Assembly: GCA_023055355.1 (NCBI GenBank)
Contig: JALJCS010000036.1
Span: 1,615,501 to 1,679,500 of the forward strand
Origin: Agelaius tricolor
Lineage: Eukaryota; Chordata; Aves; Passeriformes; Icteridae
DNA length: 64,000 nucleotides
Direction: 5' to 3'
In this document: positions 42,301 to 53,770 of the stretch, one piece after another
How the letters are laid out: each line of letters begins with the position of its first letter
Position numbering within the stretch: position 1 is the first letter of the stretch
Program-made: the position numbers and the translations under genes
Notes under the pieces: generated by a model
Told to the model about the DNA's origin: nothing
Databases searched by the model: none
What the model saw: only the letters and a program-made list of their open reading frames with translations

Positions 42301-43915
42301 GGGGTTGGAACTGGATGATCTTTAAAGTCCTTTCCAAACCCAAACCATTCCATGATTCTGTTTCTAGTCCTTGCAAGGAGGACAGATCCCTCCTGAGCTC
42401 CTTGAGACCACAGAGCTGATGCTTCAGCTGAATTTGGAACAGCACAGAGCTCCTGCCTGCCCTGCTTAAAGCTATTCCAGCCCTGTTATCCCAGCCTGGA
42501 GGCTTTGATGCTTCCTGTTCTGCAGGCAGGATCATGGCTCTCCAAGTCAGGAGGTTACACCACAGTTTTCCTCCTAACTTGCCTGTGAGTCAGTTTGCTG
42601 GGTAATTAGAGCCACGTGTTGATGTGGCAGCCAGGATGTAATCACAGCTCTGTGAGATCCATGGAAATCAGCTCTGAGCAGGAATCGTGTGAGTCATGGA
42701 TGTAAACACGGCCTTACCTTCGTCATGGAAAACAGAATGGATCTGCCTAAATGCAGCCAAAAATGAGCCTCAATGAGAGCAGCCACTGGGCTTAAACTGC
42801 TGTCACACTGACCTGGGCCAGCTCACGGGGATTCTTGCTTTCCCTTGAGGAGCAGGGATGGGTTTCTTGCTTTCCCGTGAGGAGCAGGGATGGGTTGGTG
42901 CCCCTAAAGCATTTCTGAGGAACCCTCTTCTTTCCTGCAGGCTGGAAGTCCAGGCAGATGTGCAGAAGGAGATTTTCCCCAAAGACTCGGTCAGTTTGGG
43001 GGCCATCAGTGACAACGCCAGCACCCGAGCCATGGCTGGTTCCATCATCAGCTCCTACAACCCCCAGGACAGGTAGGAGGACCTGGAGTGCTGGGGAGAG
43101 CGTTGGTGGAGGCTGTCCTGGAAAAATGCAGGCTCTGTGGGTGGTGGGATGGCTGTGTTTGCACAGGGATCCATCCTTCTAGCACAGGAGGAGGGCTGGG
43201 ACAGTTTGGGAGCAGCCTCCATGTGTGGGGAGGGGATCTGCAGCCCAGCACCCTCAGGGGCTGTTCTGGCAGTTTGAGGGGATTCTGGAGCTTTCCTTGG
43301 CTCAGCTTTGGGATGATCTTGGCTCTGTTGGGAGGTTCAAGGAGAGCAGTGGGGTGATGAGCAGCATCTTGCTCCTGTTTGGGGGGGTGTGATCCTCCCA
43401 GTTGAGCCCAGTGACATGAGGGTGGTGGTTGTCCCTGCAGGGAGTGCAATAACATGGAGATCCAGGTGGACATTGAAGCCAAACCCAGTCACTACCAGCT
43501 GACCAGCGGCAGCAGCACAGAGGACTCCCTGCACGTCCACACCCAGATGGCAGAGAACGAGGAGGAGGAGGAGGAGGAGGAGGAGGAGGAGGATGACAAG
43601 CAGGAGCAGACGTGCAAACACCAAAGCTGTGAGCAGAAGGACTGCATTGGCAGCCAGACGTGGGACATCACCCTGGCCCAGCCCGAGAGCATCCGCAGCG
43701 ACCTGGAGAGCTCGGACAGCCAGTCTGACGACGTGCCCGACCTTACCTCGGACGAGTGCGAGTCCCCCCAGTGCCAGACTGCAGCAGGCTGCCCCCAAAC
43801 CCCCCGAGCAAGAGGTGCCCAGAGCCCAAGTGCCCACCTGAGCCACTGTGCCCAAGCCGAGGGCTGCCGGCTGGACGAGATGGTCCAGCTGGAATGCATC
43901 GAGGCCAGAGTGTGA
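30392..43915 (+). CDS. RNF19B: RBR E3 ubiquitin ligase RNF19B (NKLAM)
   Basis: Nine coding exons: 30392-30966, 36189-36394, 38974-39118, 39772-39934, 40363-40477, 40928-41068, 41228-41435, 42941-43072, 43441-43915; 719 codons, all phases closing. RING1 starts CPLC at residues 98-101; the IBR spans about 180-230 ([19 protein letters not shown]); RING2 starts CPRC at 267 and carries the catalytic cysteine 282 in GSCNHMTC. Two hydrophobic segments follow (about 334-358 and 384-420), then a long Ser/Glu-rich cytoplasmic tail. Known family role: membrane-anchored ligase in NK-cell and macrophage granule membranes, working with UBE2L3-class E2s through a Cys-thioester. Lineage features: a proline run (about residues 71-83) and an 11-Glu run (codons at 43559-43591) where human has a Gly/Ser/Glu mix. 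The start is chosen because [17 protein letters not shown] matches the family. Confidence 0.97.
30967..32997 (+). other. RNF19B intron 1, 5' part
   Basis: Begins with CpG-island flank containing loosely repeated CCTGGGACAGCTTGG words (31015-31165). The remainder shows no exon or repeat family I recognise. Confidence 0.55.
32998..33477 (-). mobile_element. Probable solo LTR, ERV type
   Basis: Read on the minus strand it runs from TGTTGTAATTTCACTCAGGG to an AATAAAGG poly(A) signal (complement of 33041-33048) and ends TTCGTGGTGACA, an LTR-like TG...CA layout of about 480 bp. I find no matching target-site duplication, so the ends or the class are uncertain. It lies in RNF19B intron 1 in antisense orientation. 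No retroviral genes remain. Confidence 0.5.
33478..34489 (+). other. RNF19B intron 1, middle part
   Basis: Contains a (GGA)n run at 33677-33698. Otherwise nothing recognised. Confidence 0.5.
34490..34869. repeat. 193-bp tandem duplication containing a CR1 terminus
   Basis: Two copies start TTGCCAAGGGCAGGCCAGGG at 34490 and 34683 and differ at a handful of positions. Each ends in a CR1-like piece with GGTTTGGGTTGGAAGGGACC or its variant GGTTTGGGGTGGAATGGACC, then CATCCAGTCATGGGCT. In RNF19B intron 1. Confidence 0.9.
35928..36168. repeat. ~30-bp minisatellite abutting RNF19B exon 2
   Basis: Eight units of CTCACTTGGTGACTTTATAA plus AAGCAA/AAGCAG. The array stops about 20 bp before the exon 2 acceptor (CTTCCTGCCCGCAG), so it fills the branch-point region. 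Confidence 0.9.
36898..37318. repeat. ~30-bp AT-rich minisatellite in RNF19B intron 2
   Basis: About 14 units of AATGCATTTGTAACC with A-rich spacers AAAAGAAAAGTA or TAAAAAAAAGTA; several alternate in a higher-order two-unit pattern. Long open frames across it on the minus strand are a by-product of the repeat. Confidence 0.95.
39399..39690. repeat. 54-bp minisatellite in RNF19B intron 3
   Basis: Five units with TTTTGGGATAAAAAAGACAG, AAAACTTATTTGTGTTGTCT and ACCTCCTTCCTAAG; the middle copies are nearly identical. It ends about 80 bp before the exon 4 acceptor. Confidence 0.95.
41690..42005 (+). mobile_element. CR1 LINE fragment in RNF19B intron 7
   Basis: Plus-strand CR1 order: AGTTATAGGACAAGAGGAAT, then AGGAAGAAATTCTCCCCTGT, GGTGCCCAGAGAAGCTGGGG and TTGGATGGGGCTTGGAGCA. 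Truncated at both ends. Confidence 0.85.
42118..42365 (+). mobile_element. CR1 LINE 3' end in RNF19B intron 7
   Basis: Second plus-strand CR1 copy: ACTGGCACAGATTGCCCAGA, TTGGAACTGGATGATCTTTA and the terminal CCATTCCATGATTCTGTTTC. The 3' end with its ATTCTG motif is intact. Confidence 0.9.
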
Positions 43916-44225
43916 GCTGAGCACACTCCCACTGTCACTCTGCAGCTTCTGGGCCGGGGTTGTGTCCCTGTTGGCTTCTGTTTGCCATCCTCCAGCTGGC
44001 TCCCCCAGCCTCGCCTTGGGGAGTTGTTTCTTACACGACAGAAAAAGGAAAAAAAAAAAAAGGAAAGGAAAAAAAAACCACAGAAATCCCCCTCGCCCTC
44101 TTTTTGTTTTAATTTATTGGTTCAAACTCTGTGAGGTGTGTAAGAGTGTAAATATGTACGTGTGTCTGTATGTCTGCAACCACCCTAAGGGACTCTTGGA
44201 ATAAAGACTCTTGGTTGTCGTTCGA
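43916..44225 (+). terminator. RNF19B: RNF19B 3' UTR and poly(A) signal
   Basis: A short 3' UTR of about 300 bp with A-rich runs at 44049-44078 and AATAAA at 44200-44205, followed by T/G-rich TTGGTTGTCGTTCG. Confidence 0.8.
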
Positions 44226-45125
44226 CCTGAATCCAGCTCGTCCTTTCCAAAGCTGCAGGGAAATCTTCCAGCTGCCTTTGCCCACGTGAATGCTGTTCCC
44301 AAAGGCTTGGGAAGAGGAGAGGCCTCTCTTCTCCCTCTCCCTGTGCAGCAGGGCTGGGTACAGGTGAAAGGAGGGCAAGAACAGGAGAAAAAGGCAAATT
44401 TCCAGCACTTTGTGGGTGTGTGGGAGCTGAGGATGCTGAGAGCAGTGGCTCAGGTGTGATGTTGGGGACAATGCCTTTCCCCAGAGCAGCCCCAGGAACC
44501 AGAGTTGTCCCTGGAATTAAATTGTTGGACCCCACGGGCCCTCCCACAGCCACCCCAGCAAGGCCCTGTCCCCATCCCAGTGCCTGGGATTTCCCTGGAA
44601 GCTCCCTGAGGGCAATGGCCACCAAAGCAGCTCCTCTGAGTCACCTTTGGCCAAGTCACCACCGCCCTGGCCCCTCTGCTTTGCCCTGGCCCTGCAGGGC
44701 AGTCCCTGGCACTGCTGCCCTCTGGCCTGGCAGTGTCCCAGCCCCAGGGCTGCCCCTTCCCAGACCCTCAGCTGTGGCCTGGGACCTGCCTGGCTGCTCC
44801 CAGCCTGCTGCCATGGCTTTGGGGGTGCTGGGGGCGTGGGGAGGGGGTGAGGAAGCGTGGAATGGTGAAATGGCACGGCATGGCATGGCAGGGCATGTCA
44901 CAGCACGGCTGCTGGCCCGGCAGCAAGGGGAGGGCAGGGGTGGGACACGCAGGAAAAGGTGGAGTTATCCCTTTGTCCCGGGGAGCTGGTCTGACAGGAA
45001 TTGGAGCAGCAGGAGGGTGGCCCCGGTGTCCCGGTGCTGCCCCGTGCCAGACCCGATGGATCCGGGGGCTGAGGGCAGGGCAGGGCACCGGAGGGCTCTG
45101 AGGGGCTGATCCCGGCCCGGTGAGG
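44226..45125 (+). other. RNF19B-TMEM54 intergenic and TMEM54 5' UTR
   Basis: GC-rich. Contains a CATGGCA/GCACGGC run at 44866-44895. The last 100 bp rise in CpG and presumably hold the TMEM54 transcription start; no TATA box seen. Confidence 0.5.
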
Positions 45126-47525
45126 ATGTGCCGAGTGGGTGAGTCCGGCTCTGGGTGGGGATCACAACAGGAGGGCTCCATCTCTGCCCTCTGCAGGGGA
45201 AACTGAGGCAGGGAGGGAGGGAGAGGAGGGCTCAGATCGCTCAGGGGAGGAGCTGGCTGAGCCCTGGTGGTGATGGCTCTGTGAGGGTGGGTTCCAGAGG
45301 GGGAACAGCCCCACTCCTCCAGGTGCTGGCTGCCAGAACCCAGCCCTGGCGCTGCCGTTTGGGGCCAGCTGCTCTCCCAGAGCTTCCTCCTCACCCTGAG
45401 CAGCCCCAGCTCTTCCCAGCCCCACAGGGACCTGTCCCCATGGCCACTGGCCCCACACCTTTGCTCCAGTCCCAGGAGAGCTGGCTGGACCAGTGGTCTG
45501 CATACCTGGGCTACCGGTGGCTTCCACATCACCTCATCCCTCTGCCAGCACGGGCCACGTCCTCTGGGGCTGTCCCCAAATTCCTGTGCCAGGCAGGGAC
45601 AGCTCGGGGCTGGCCACCCCACGCCCCCTCCTCTCCTTTTGTCTCAGGCCACCTCGACCCCGGCAGCCACCGAACGGTGCTGATGAAAACGGGGCTCATC
45701 CTCCTCATCGTCGGGCACCTCATCTTCATCAGCGGGGCGCTGGTGCACGGCACCGTGCTGCGCTTCGTGCTCACCGCCCGCGACGCCACCTCCCTGCACT
45801 ACGGGGTCACCAACAGCGCCGCTGCCATCGCTGCACTCCTGGTATGGCCGGGAACGGGGCTGGGGACACGGGGGGACGTGGGGAGAGGCTGGCTTGGGGG
45901 AGGGATGGAGGGTGGGGAGGTGGGATGCAGGATGGACACTGCTCCGTCCCCCCTTCCCCACCCGAAACAAACCTTTCCTGGGGATCCAACCCTCCTTTCC
46001 TGGGGATCCAGCCCTCCTTTCCTGGGGGAATCCAACCCTCCTTTCCTGGGGGATCCAACCCTCCTTTCCCGGGGGATCCAACCCTCCTTTCCCGGGGGAT
46101 CCAACCCTCCTTTCCCGGGGGATCCAACCCTCCTTTCCTGGGGCATCCAACCCTCCTTTCCTCAGGGATCCAGCCCTCCTTTCCTGGGGATCCAGCCCTC
46201 CTTTCCTGGGGGGTCCAACCCTCCTTTCCTGGGGATCCAACCCTCCTTTCCTCGGGGATCCAACCCTCCTTTCCTCGGGGATCCAGCCCTCCTTTCCTCG
46301 GGGATCCAGCCCTCCTTTCCTCGGGGATCCAACCCTCCTTTCCCGGGGGATCCAACCCTCCTTTCCTGTGGAGTTTAACCCTCCTTTCCTCAGGGATCCA
46401 ACGCTCCGGGTCTCATTGCTGGGTGAGGCTGTGGGAGGTGAAGCTCTGCCCCCTCTGGATGAGCTCCCAGGGACATTCCCAGCAGGGAGAGGATTTCGGT
46501 GTCCCTGGGGCAGGGACTGCTCCTGCCTGACCCCCCCGTTTTTCCCCACAGACCATCTCCTGTGGAGTCTGTGCCCTGCTGCTCTCCCGGTACCTCGGCC
46601 CCGCTGCCCTGGTAAGCACCCCCAGCCCCTCTCCCATCACCCAGGGAGCCTGCACAGCCCCCACAGCCCCTCTCTGGGTCCCTCCTGGGCAGGGGACATC
46701 CCCCTGTCCCTGCACTGCCTCTCCTCTCCTTTCCCCCCTGCAGAAATGGGCTCTGCTGGCCCTGAGCGCCTGCAGCAGCCTCTGCTGCCTCTGCTGCCTG
46801 CTGGGGCTGCTCGTGGCCATCGGGCTGACCCTGGGCACCCAGGGCCGGGTGCTGCTGGGCCCCTGCTCCGTCGGCACTGCCACCCTGGCCCCCGTGTCCC
46901 GCGAGTGCCCCTTCGACCCCACCCGCGTCTACGTGAGTGCCCCGGGGCTGGGGCTGTGCCCGGGGTGGGGAGGATGTGCAGGGGCTGATGCTCCTCCTGT
47001 CTCCCAGAGCTCCACGCTGTCCCTCTGGGTCATCTCCCTCCTGCTGGAGGCCATGGGCATCTTCTTCAGCATCCGCTGCCTCCTGCTCACCCTGGAGCTC
47101 CTGCGCCTGGGCTGCTGCTGCCGCGGGATGCTCCGGATGAAGGTGATTTCTGATTGATGGGCTCACCCCAACCCCTCCCCTGCAGGGCTGAAGGTGATTT
47201 CTGATTGATGGGCTCACCCCAACCCCTCCCCTGCAGGGCTGAAGGTGATTTCTATTGATGGGCTCACCCTCAACCCCTCCCCTGCAGGGCTGAAGGTGAT
47301 TTCTGATTCCTGGGCTCACCCCAACCCCTCCCCTGCAGGGCTGGGGCAGACCTGGCTGTGCCCAGGGGTGACCTGTGGATCCAAGGCTTCCACCCCTCTG
47401 CTCCCACTCTCATCCTTCTCTCTGGCTTCCAGGTCTCTCTGCAGGAAGCCCCTGTAGAGAGCCCCGGCCCTGGGCAGTGCCTGGCCTTGCTGAGACTGGA
47501 CAGTGGAGAAATTGCCCGGCTCTGA
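45126..47525 (+). CDS. TMEM54: Transmembrane protein 54
   Basis: Six coding exons: 45126-45138 (only 13 nt), 45648-45841, 46552-46611, 46744-46932, 47008-47142, 47433-47525; 227 codons, phases closing. Four hydrophobic segments at about residues 18-38, 58-80, 90-118 and 155-178, with short cytosolic ends, matching the family's tetraspan layout and length (human 222). Family-like words include VLMKTGL, HGTVLR and CPFDPTR. A Cys-rich patch (GCCCRG) follows TM4 and could be palmitoylated. Molecular function is not established. Exon 1 (MCRV + G) is chosen because it carries a GTGAGT donor in the phase required by exon 2 and matches the family's short Met-Cys start. Donor 5 is embedded in a tandem repeat. 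Confidence 0.9.
45970..46400. repeat. 23-bp minisatellite in TMEM54 intron 2
   Basis: About 18 units of GGGGATCCAACCCTCCTTTC plus CTG, CTC or CCG. It fills most of the 710-bp intron and, read on the minus strand, gives long stop-free Arg/Lys/Gly frames that are not genes. Confidence 0.97.
47140..47343 (+). repeat. TMEM54: 51-bp tandem repeat carrying the TMEM54 exon 5 splice donor
   Basis: Four copies start AAGGTGATTTCTGATTGATG at 47140, 47191, 47242 and 47293, each ending CCCAACCCCTCCCCTGCAGG. Copy 1 begins with the last three exonic bases and the true donor at 47143. Each copy therefore brings a donor-like AAG/GTGATT and an acceptor-like CCCCTCCCCTGCAG. Confidence 0.95.
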
Positions 47526-47805
47526 GGGATAAATGACCCTGTGGATGTGTCCTGGCTGTTCCTGCCCCATTCCTGCACCAGCACAGCCCCAGGACAGGAC
47601 TCAGCTGCCTCCCAGGATGTGTGGACACATCCCCTGGAACAGGAGCCCATCCCGTGGCCTGGGGCTGCAGGGAGGGATGGAACTGGGCTGGATCCAGAGC
47701 CTGCAGGGCTGAACTTTCCCCAGGGGCTCCGTGTCCCCTTTCCCAGCACGGACTGCACTGACACAAACTTTATTCTGCAGGTATTAAAGCCCAGAAGCTC
47801 AGCCC
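47526..47805 (+). terminator. TMEM54: TMEM54 3' UTR and poly(A) signal
   Basis: About 270 bp of UTR, ending with ATTAAA at 47783-47788. HPCA, on the other strand, ends about 400 bp further on, so the two genes converge. Confidence 0.65.
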
Positions 47806-48002
47806 ACCCTGTGGGGACGGGGCTGAACCAGCCCTGCCCATGGTGCTGTCTCCATGTGGGGCTGGGTGCTGGGGACCCCCAGCCACGGGGGCTTTGTCCC
47901 CACACCTGTCCCACCAGGCTGGGCTGTCCCTGCTCCCAGCCCCGGTGCTGGGGGCTCTGTCCTCACTCAGGGCACACCCTGCCTCCACCCTCCCACCAGT
48001 GA

Positions 48003-48086
48003 AACCAGTGCAGGACCCCCAGGGATGGGGACTGACCCCCAGGGATGGGGACTGACCCCCAGGGATGGGGACTGACCCCCAGGCCC
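48003..48086. repeat. 20-bp repeat between TMEM54 and HPCA
   Basis: About four head-to-tail copies of CCCCCAGGGATGGGGACTGA. It lies in the presumed HPCA 3' UTR or the convergent spacer. Confidence 0.9.
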
Positions 48087-48211
48087 CCTCACCCCAATAC
48101 CAGCCAGGCTCCATCTCCCATCCCACAGGGGCTGCGGGGGCACAGCAGGGACTGGGTGAGGGACAGTGACCATCAGCAGGGTGGGGGGTGGCAGGGGGGG
48201 CTCTGGGGGGC

Positions 48212-49564
<1,353 letters not shown>

Positions 49565-49830
49565 CGCGCTGGGACAGGGGACAGGGCCCTGGCCGGGCTC
49601 GGGGGGTCCCTGTGCGCTACAGGAGGGGACAGGGACGGGGCAGAGCTCGCTGGCAGCCCCCGGACACCCGGCCGGACGCCGATGCTGCCGCCTCCATCCC
49701 CGCCGGCCGCTCTGAGCGCTCGGGGCCGGCCCCGGGGAGCTCCAGGCAGCGCCAGCCCCCTCCTGTTTGCGTAATTATCCCTTAGAGCTCATTTGCATAA
49801 TAGATAGGTGATATATAGGTGGGATCAGGC
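49565..49830 (-). promoter_or_regulatory. HPCA: HPCA 5' UTR and CpG promoter
   Basis: CpG-dense flank from the start codon to about 49730, then an AT-rich segment at 49770-49820 with TTTGCATAATAG and TATATAG. Read on the minus strand, CTATATATCAC near 49812 is TATA-like at a suitable distance from the CpG block. Confidence 0.5.
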
Positions 49831-50300
49831 GGCCCCGAGGAGGGGACAGAGCCGTGCCTGCGGTGCTGGGTCCGGCCCAGCTTTGGGATGGCCGGATCTG
49901 GGTCAGATCCCTCGGAGCTGGGTTATTTTCAGCTCCTCCGCTCTCTCCGTTAATATTTGGTGCCTCCGGCGGGCTCTGGAGCCCCAGGAAGGGCTGGGGG
50001 TGGCAGGGACCTGCTCGGGGCTCTGTGTCCCCAGCCCGGATCAGCTCACAGGGAGCGTGTCCAGCACCCACCCTGGGGACTCCGTGGTGACCTTGACCCG
50101 CTGCCACCATCCAGGGGTGCCCGGGGCGCAGTGGAGGCTTCAGTGCTGAGAGCTGCCCTATCCAGAGGAGGGAGAGACCCCAGCACCCCCAAATTCCCCA
50201 AAAATTCCTTCGGATCTTGGGGCAAACCGGACCCCCAGGAGGAGCAGCCAGGACCCCCCAGTTATGGGGGGCTGGGACCCCACAGGGTCTCTCCATCCCC
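49831..50300. other. HPCA-FNDC5 intergenic, nothing recognised
   Basis: GC-rich spacer without exon signature. Confidence 0.5.
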
Positions 50301-50309
50301 CACCGGCAG

Positions 50310-50600
50310 CATCACTGGGAATACTGGGATCACTGGGAATACTGGGAATACTGGATGGTTTTTAGGCACTGGGAACAGTGGGGACACTGGGAGGTTTTTG
50401 GGCACTGGGAATACTGGGAGCACTGGGAACACTGGAAACACTGTGAGAACTGGAAGGTCTTGGGGAATGGGAAGGCTTGGAGCACTGGGAGCACTGGGAA
50501 GGAGCACTGGGAGCACTGGAAGGTCTTTGGGCACTGGGAACACTGAGAAATCTTGGGGGACTGGGAGCACTGGGAGGGCACTGGGAGCACTGGGACACGC
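50310..50600. repeat. CACTGGGAATACTGGGA minisatellite
   Basis: About 25 degenerate units of 9-12 bp (ACTGGGAAT, ACTGGGAGC), with longer copies containing GGTCTTTGGGCACTGGGAA. Confidence 0.9.
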
Positions 50601-51350
50601 TGTCTCCACTGGCTCCAGAAGGTGCCAGGCCAGGCTTTTTGGGACTAGAAAGGGACATTTTTGGACCAGAAAGGGACATTTTGGGCTGGCTGTCCCCAGA
50701 ACTCGGGTGAGAGCAGCAAAGCATCCCCAGTGAGTCCAGCAAGGAGCAAAGTGGCTTTGGGAGCCAGGAAAGGGCTGCAGTGGGGACAGATGCTGCCCAT
50801 GAGGAGCTGCCACTCCCAGCTGGGTTCCCAGGAGCTGCTCCCTCCTCTGCAGAGCCCTGGGCAGCAGATGGCAGGGGCAGATGGGAGCAGGAGCCACTCT
50901 CCTTGGAATTACACAAACAAAAATGCATCAAGGGATTAAAGCCAGGGCCCCATGGGGGAGCAGGGACGTGCTGGGGTGGCTGCTCCACCATGGGGAGCTG
51001 GGGGGAAGGAGCCAACACGGGGTTCATTCACCCCAAAATCTCCTGGGCATTAAAAAACTGTGGCTGACCCTCCCAGCCCTCGGGTTTTGGTTGCGGCACT
51101 GGGTGAGTTTCCAACCCAAACCAGGCCATGGTCAGTGAGGCTGAGGGGCTTTGGGCACCTCCTGGCACCTCCAGGCCTCAAAGCCAGGGCAGGAGACAGG
51201 GAGCAGTCCTGGCACAGCACCCAAACCCCTGAGGTCTGCTATGGAACACCAGTGAGCAGCTCTGGACCAAAGAGAGATGGAGAACAGGAGCAGCCCAGGC
51301 CCTGAGGAGCACAGGGACCTGACACAGCACAGGAATGAAAAATTCCCACT
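50601..51350. other. HPCA-FNDC5 intergenic, nothing recognised
   Basis: A 20-bp duplication, AGAAAGGGACATTTTTGGAC and its copy, lies at 50648-50683. Otherwise unremarkable. Confidence 0.5.
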
Positions 51351-51355
51351 CACGA

Positions 51356-51548
51356 ACCTGGGAACCCTCCCTGAGCTCCAGGTTTGGGCACTGGGAACCC
51401 TCCCTGAGCTCCAGGTTTGGGCACTGGGAACCCTCCCTGAGCTCCAGGTTTGGGGTTTGGGCACTGGGAACCCTCCCTGAGCTCCAGGTTTGGGGTTTGG
51501 GCACTGGGAACCCTCCCTGAGCTCCAGGCAGGGGTTTGGGCACTGGGA
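51356..51548. repeat. ~33-bp minisatellite
   Basis: Five units of CTGGGAACCCTCCCTGAGCT plus CCAGGTTTGGGCA; three carry a 7-bp GGTTTGG expansion. Confidence 0.95.
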
Positions 51549-52380
51549 TCCAACCCAGTGCAGCATTTTGGAAATGGGATTGTGCTGGGAACACAGGAAC
51601 AGGGGAGGGGAGGTGCTGCAGTGGTGATTTCTGCTCTCCTGTCATAGAAAGAGATTTGGGGATGGGGTGTGAGCAGAAAGGTGAGGGAAAGGGAGATGTT
51701 TGTGACATTCTGTGGGGCTGGAGCTGAGCACCCCAAGGCAGCAGTGCCAGGGCTGGCTGGGGGAGAGTGGGGCCCCCAAGGTGGGGGTGCCAGCCCCCCT
51801 CTGATAATCTTCATATCTATTTTAATCCCCCTGGGCATGAGTGGCAGAGGCACAAGTGACGCAGGCTGATTTGCAAACATCCCATTTCCGACTCCAACCC
51901 GACCCTAAACCCAAATAATCCCCGAGCTGGAAGGGATTGCAGGAGGGACAGGGAGGATAATGCCCAGGAGGGGGGCACAGAAGGGGACATCAACCCCCAG
52001 GGATTTATGGGGTCCCTGGCACGGGGGGCGGCTCATCCTGCCCAGCTCCCACCCCCTCCACCCCAAAATTTTGTGGGTTTCTGGCTGGAGCCCCCTCAGC
52101 CCCCCCTGCACGGGGATGGGCAGCAGCTCGTGGTGCCCTGGGGGTGCCAGGGCTGGTCCTGCTGGCCCGGAGGCGCCGCCAGGAGAGGCTGAAACAGCCA
52201 CAGGTGCCACCGTGGCATTGTCCCCATTGTCCCAAAGCCGCTGGGGACACACTGGGGTGCTGCCCGTGCCTGCCCGGGCTTTTCCTCTTGGCTTTTCCTC
52301 CTCCTTGCAGGGATTTCGGTGGGAATTTCCTGCGTTGCCATGGCAGCCGTGAAGCCCCCGAGGCTTCGCTGCGGCAGAGC
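51549..52380. other. HPCA-FNDC5 intergenic, nothing recognised
   Basis: No exon with family similarity; GC-rich with poly-G and poly-C runs. Confidence 0.5.
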
Positions 52381-52384
52381 TGGG

Positions 52385-52497
52385 GCTGCAGGGAGGGGAC
52401 ACGGCAGGAGGGGACACGGCGGGAAGGGACACCCCGGGAAGGGACACCCCGGGAAGGGACACCCCGGGAAGGGACACCCCGGGAAGGGGACCCCGCG
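52385..52497. repeat. 15-bp GGGAAGGGACACCCC minisatellite
   Basis: About seven units, the 3' four identical. Confidence 0.95.
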
Positions 52498-53205
52498 GTG
52501 TCCCCGTGCCCCAGGACGGGTTCAGGGCTCCCACACAGCTCTGTGTGCCCAGGCCAGTGCGTGGTGGCCTCGGCCCGGCCCTGGCTGTGGTCCCCAAGCT
52601 GATGGGGCTCGGTGATGCTCAGGGCGCTCAGAGCTCAGGGATTTGGGGTCCAGCATCAGCCCCACTGCCCTCATCACCCCCCAGTGCCCACGGGAGAGTC
52701 CTCGAGGGTGCCCACAGGGCCTGGGTGGCGCTGAAGGAGCCCGGGTGTGTCCAGGGGGGTTTGGTGCTCAGCACACGACAGACACCGTCCCTAAAACCTT
52801 CTGGGATACTGGGACAAACCGGGACGGGGCAAAGCAGGAGGGGCTCAGCCCCTCGTTGTACCAGTGAGCACAACCAGGGTGCCCCAAATACCCCACAGAG
52901 CCCTCCCCACGGGCCCTCGCTGTCCCAAGAGCGTGTCCCTGTCCCCAGGGCCTGTCCCTGTCCCCAGGGCCTGTCCCTGTGACAAACGGGGAAGGTGAGC
53001 GGGGCAGGGTGGGGCAGGGGCTGCGGGAAGGGCCGGGGATTAAGAGCAAATACCGAGATAATGAGGATCTTTGGGAAAAAGCCCATTTGGATAATTTAAA
53101 CCTCTAATAGGCTTCCTGGAATACAAAGCCCTTTGTGATGCCCCATCTCATCGGGATCAGGAGCCACTCTCTCGCTAAACCTTGACGTTTCATAACATTT
53201 CATAA
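52498..53205. other. HPCA-FNDC5 intergenic, nothing recognised
   Basis: A short CCCTGTCCCCAGGGCCTGT duplication sits at 52936-52975. No exon signature. Confidence 0.5.
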
Positions 53206-53209
53206 CGGA

Positions 53210-53770
53210 GTGGCTCCATCCCGTGTCCCCGTGTCCCCCGTGTTCCTGTGTCCTTGTGTCCCCCATATCTCCATGTTCCTGTGTCCCCATTTCCCCGCGT
53301 CCCCTGTATCCCCATGTCCCCCATGTCCTCGTGTTTCTGTGTACCCCGTGTCCCCATCTCTGTGTCCCTCTGTGTCCCCGTGTCCCTCTGTCCCCATGAC
53401 CCTGTGTCCCCATGTCTCCATGCCCCCTGTGTCCCCATATCCCTGTGTCCCCGTATCCCCCATATCCCCCATGTCCCTGTATCCCCCACGTGCCCATGTC
53501 CCCATGTTCCCATATCCCTGTATCCCCATGTCCCCGTGCCCCTGTGTCCCCATGTCCCCATGTCCCCATGTCCCCCATGTCCCCCATGTTCCCATGTCCC
53601 CTGTATCCCTGTGTCCCCATGTCCCCATATCTCCCATGTCCCATGTCCCTGTGTCCCCATATCCCCATATTCCCATGTCCCCCGTGTCCCCCATGTTCCC
53701 ATGTCCCCTGTATCCCCGTGTCCCCATGTCCCCATATCCCCCATATCCCCATGTCCCCACAGTGCCACCC
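53210..53770. repeat. C-rich CCCCATGTCCCCATATC minisatellite
   Basis: About 560 bp of degenerate 6-12-bp units (CCCATGTC, CCCATATC, CCCGTGTC). The minus strand is G-rich with regular GGG runs. Stop-free frames of several hundred codons exist on both strands because the unit lacks stops. Confidence 0.95.

Noticed and set aside
45807..46549. Long Arg/Lys/Gly-rich frames on the minus strand over TMEM54
   Set aside because: Produced by the 23-bp intron minisatellite in three frames; the plus strand holds the true TMEM54 exons.
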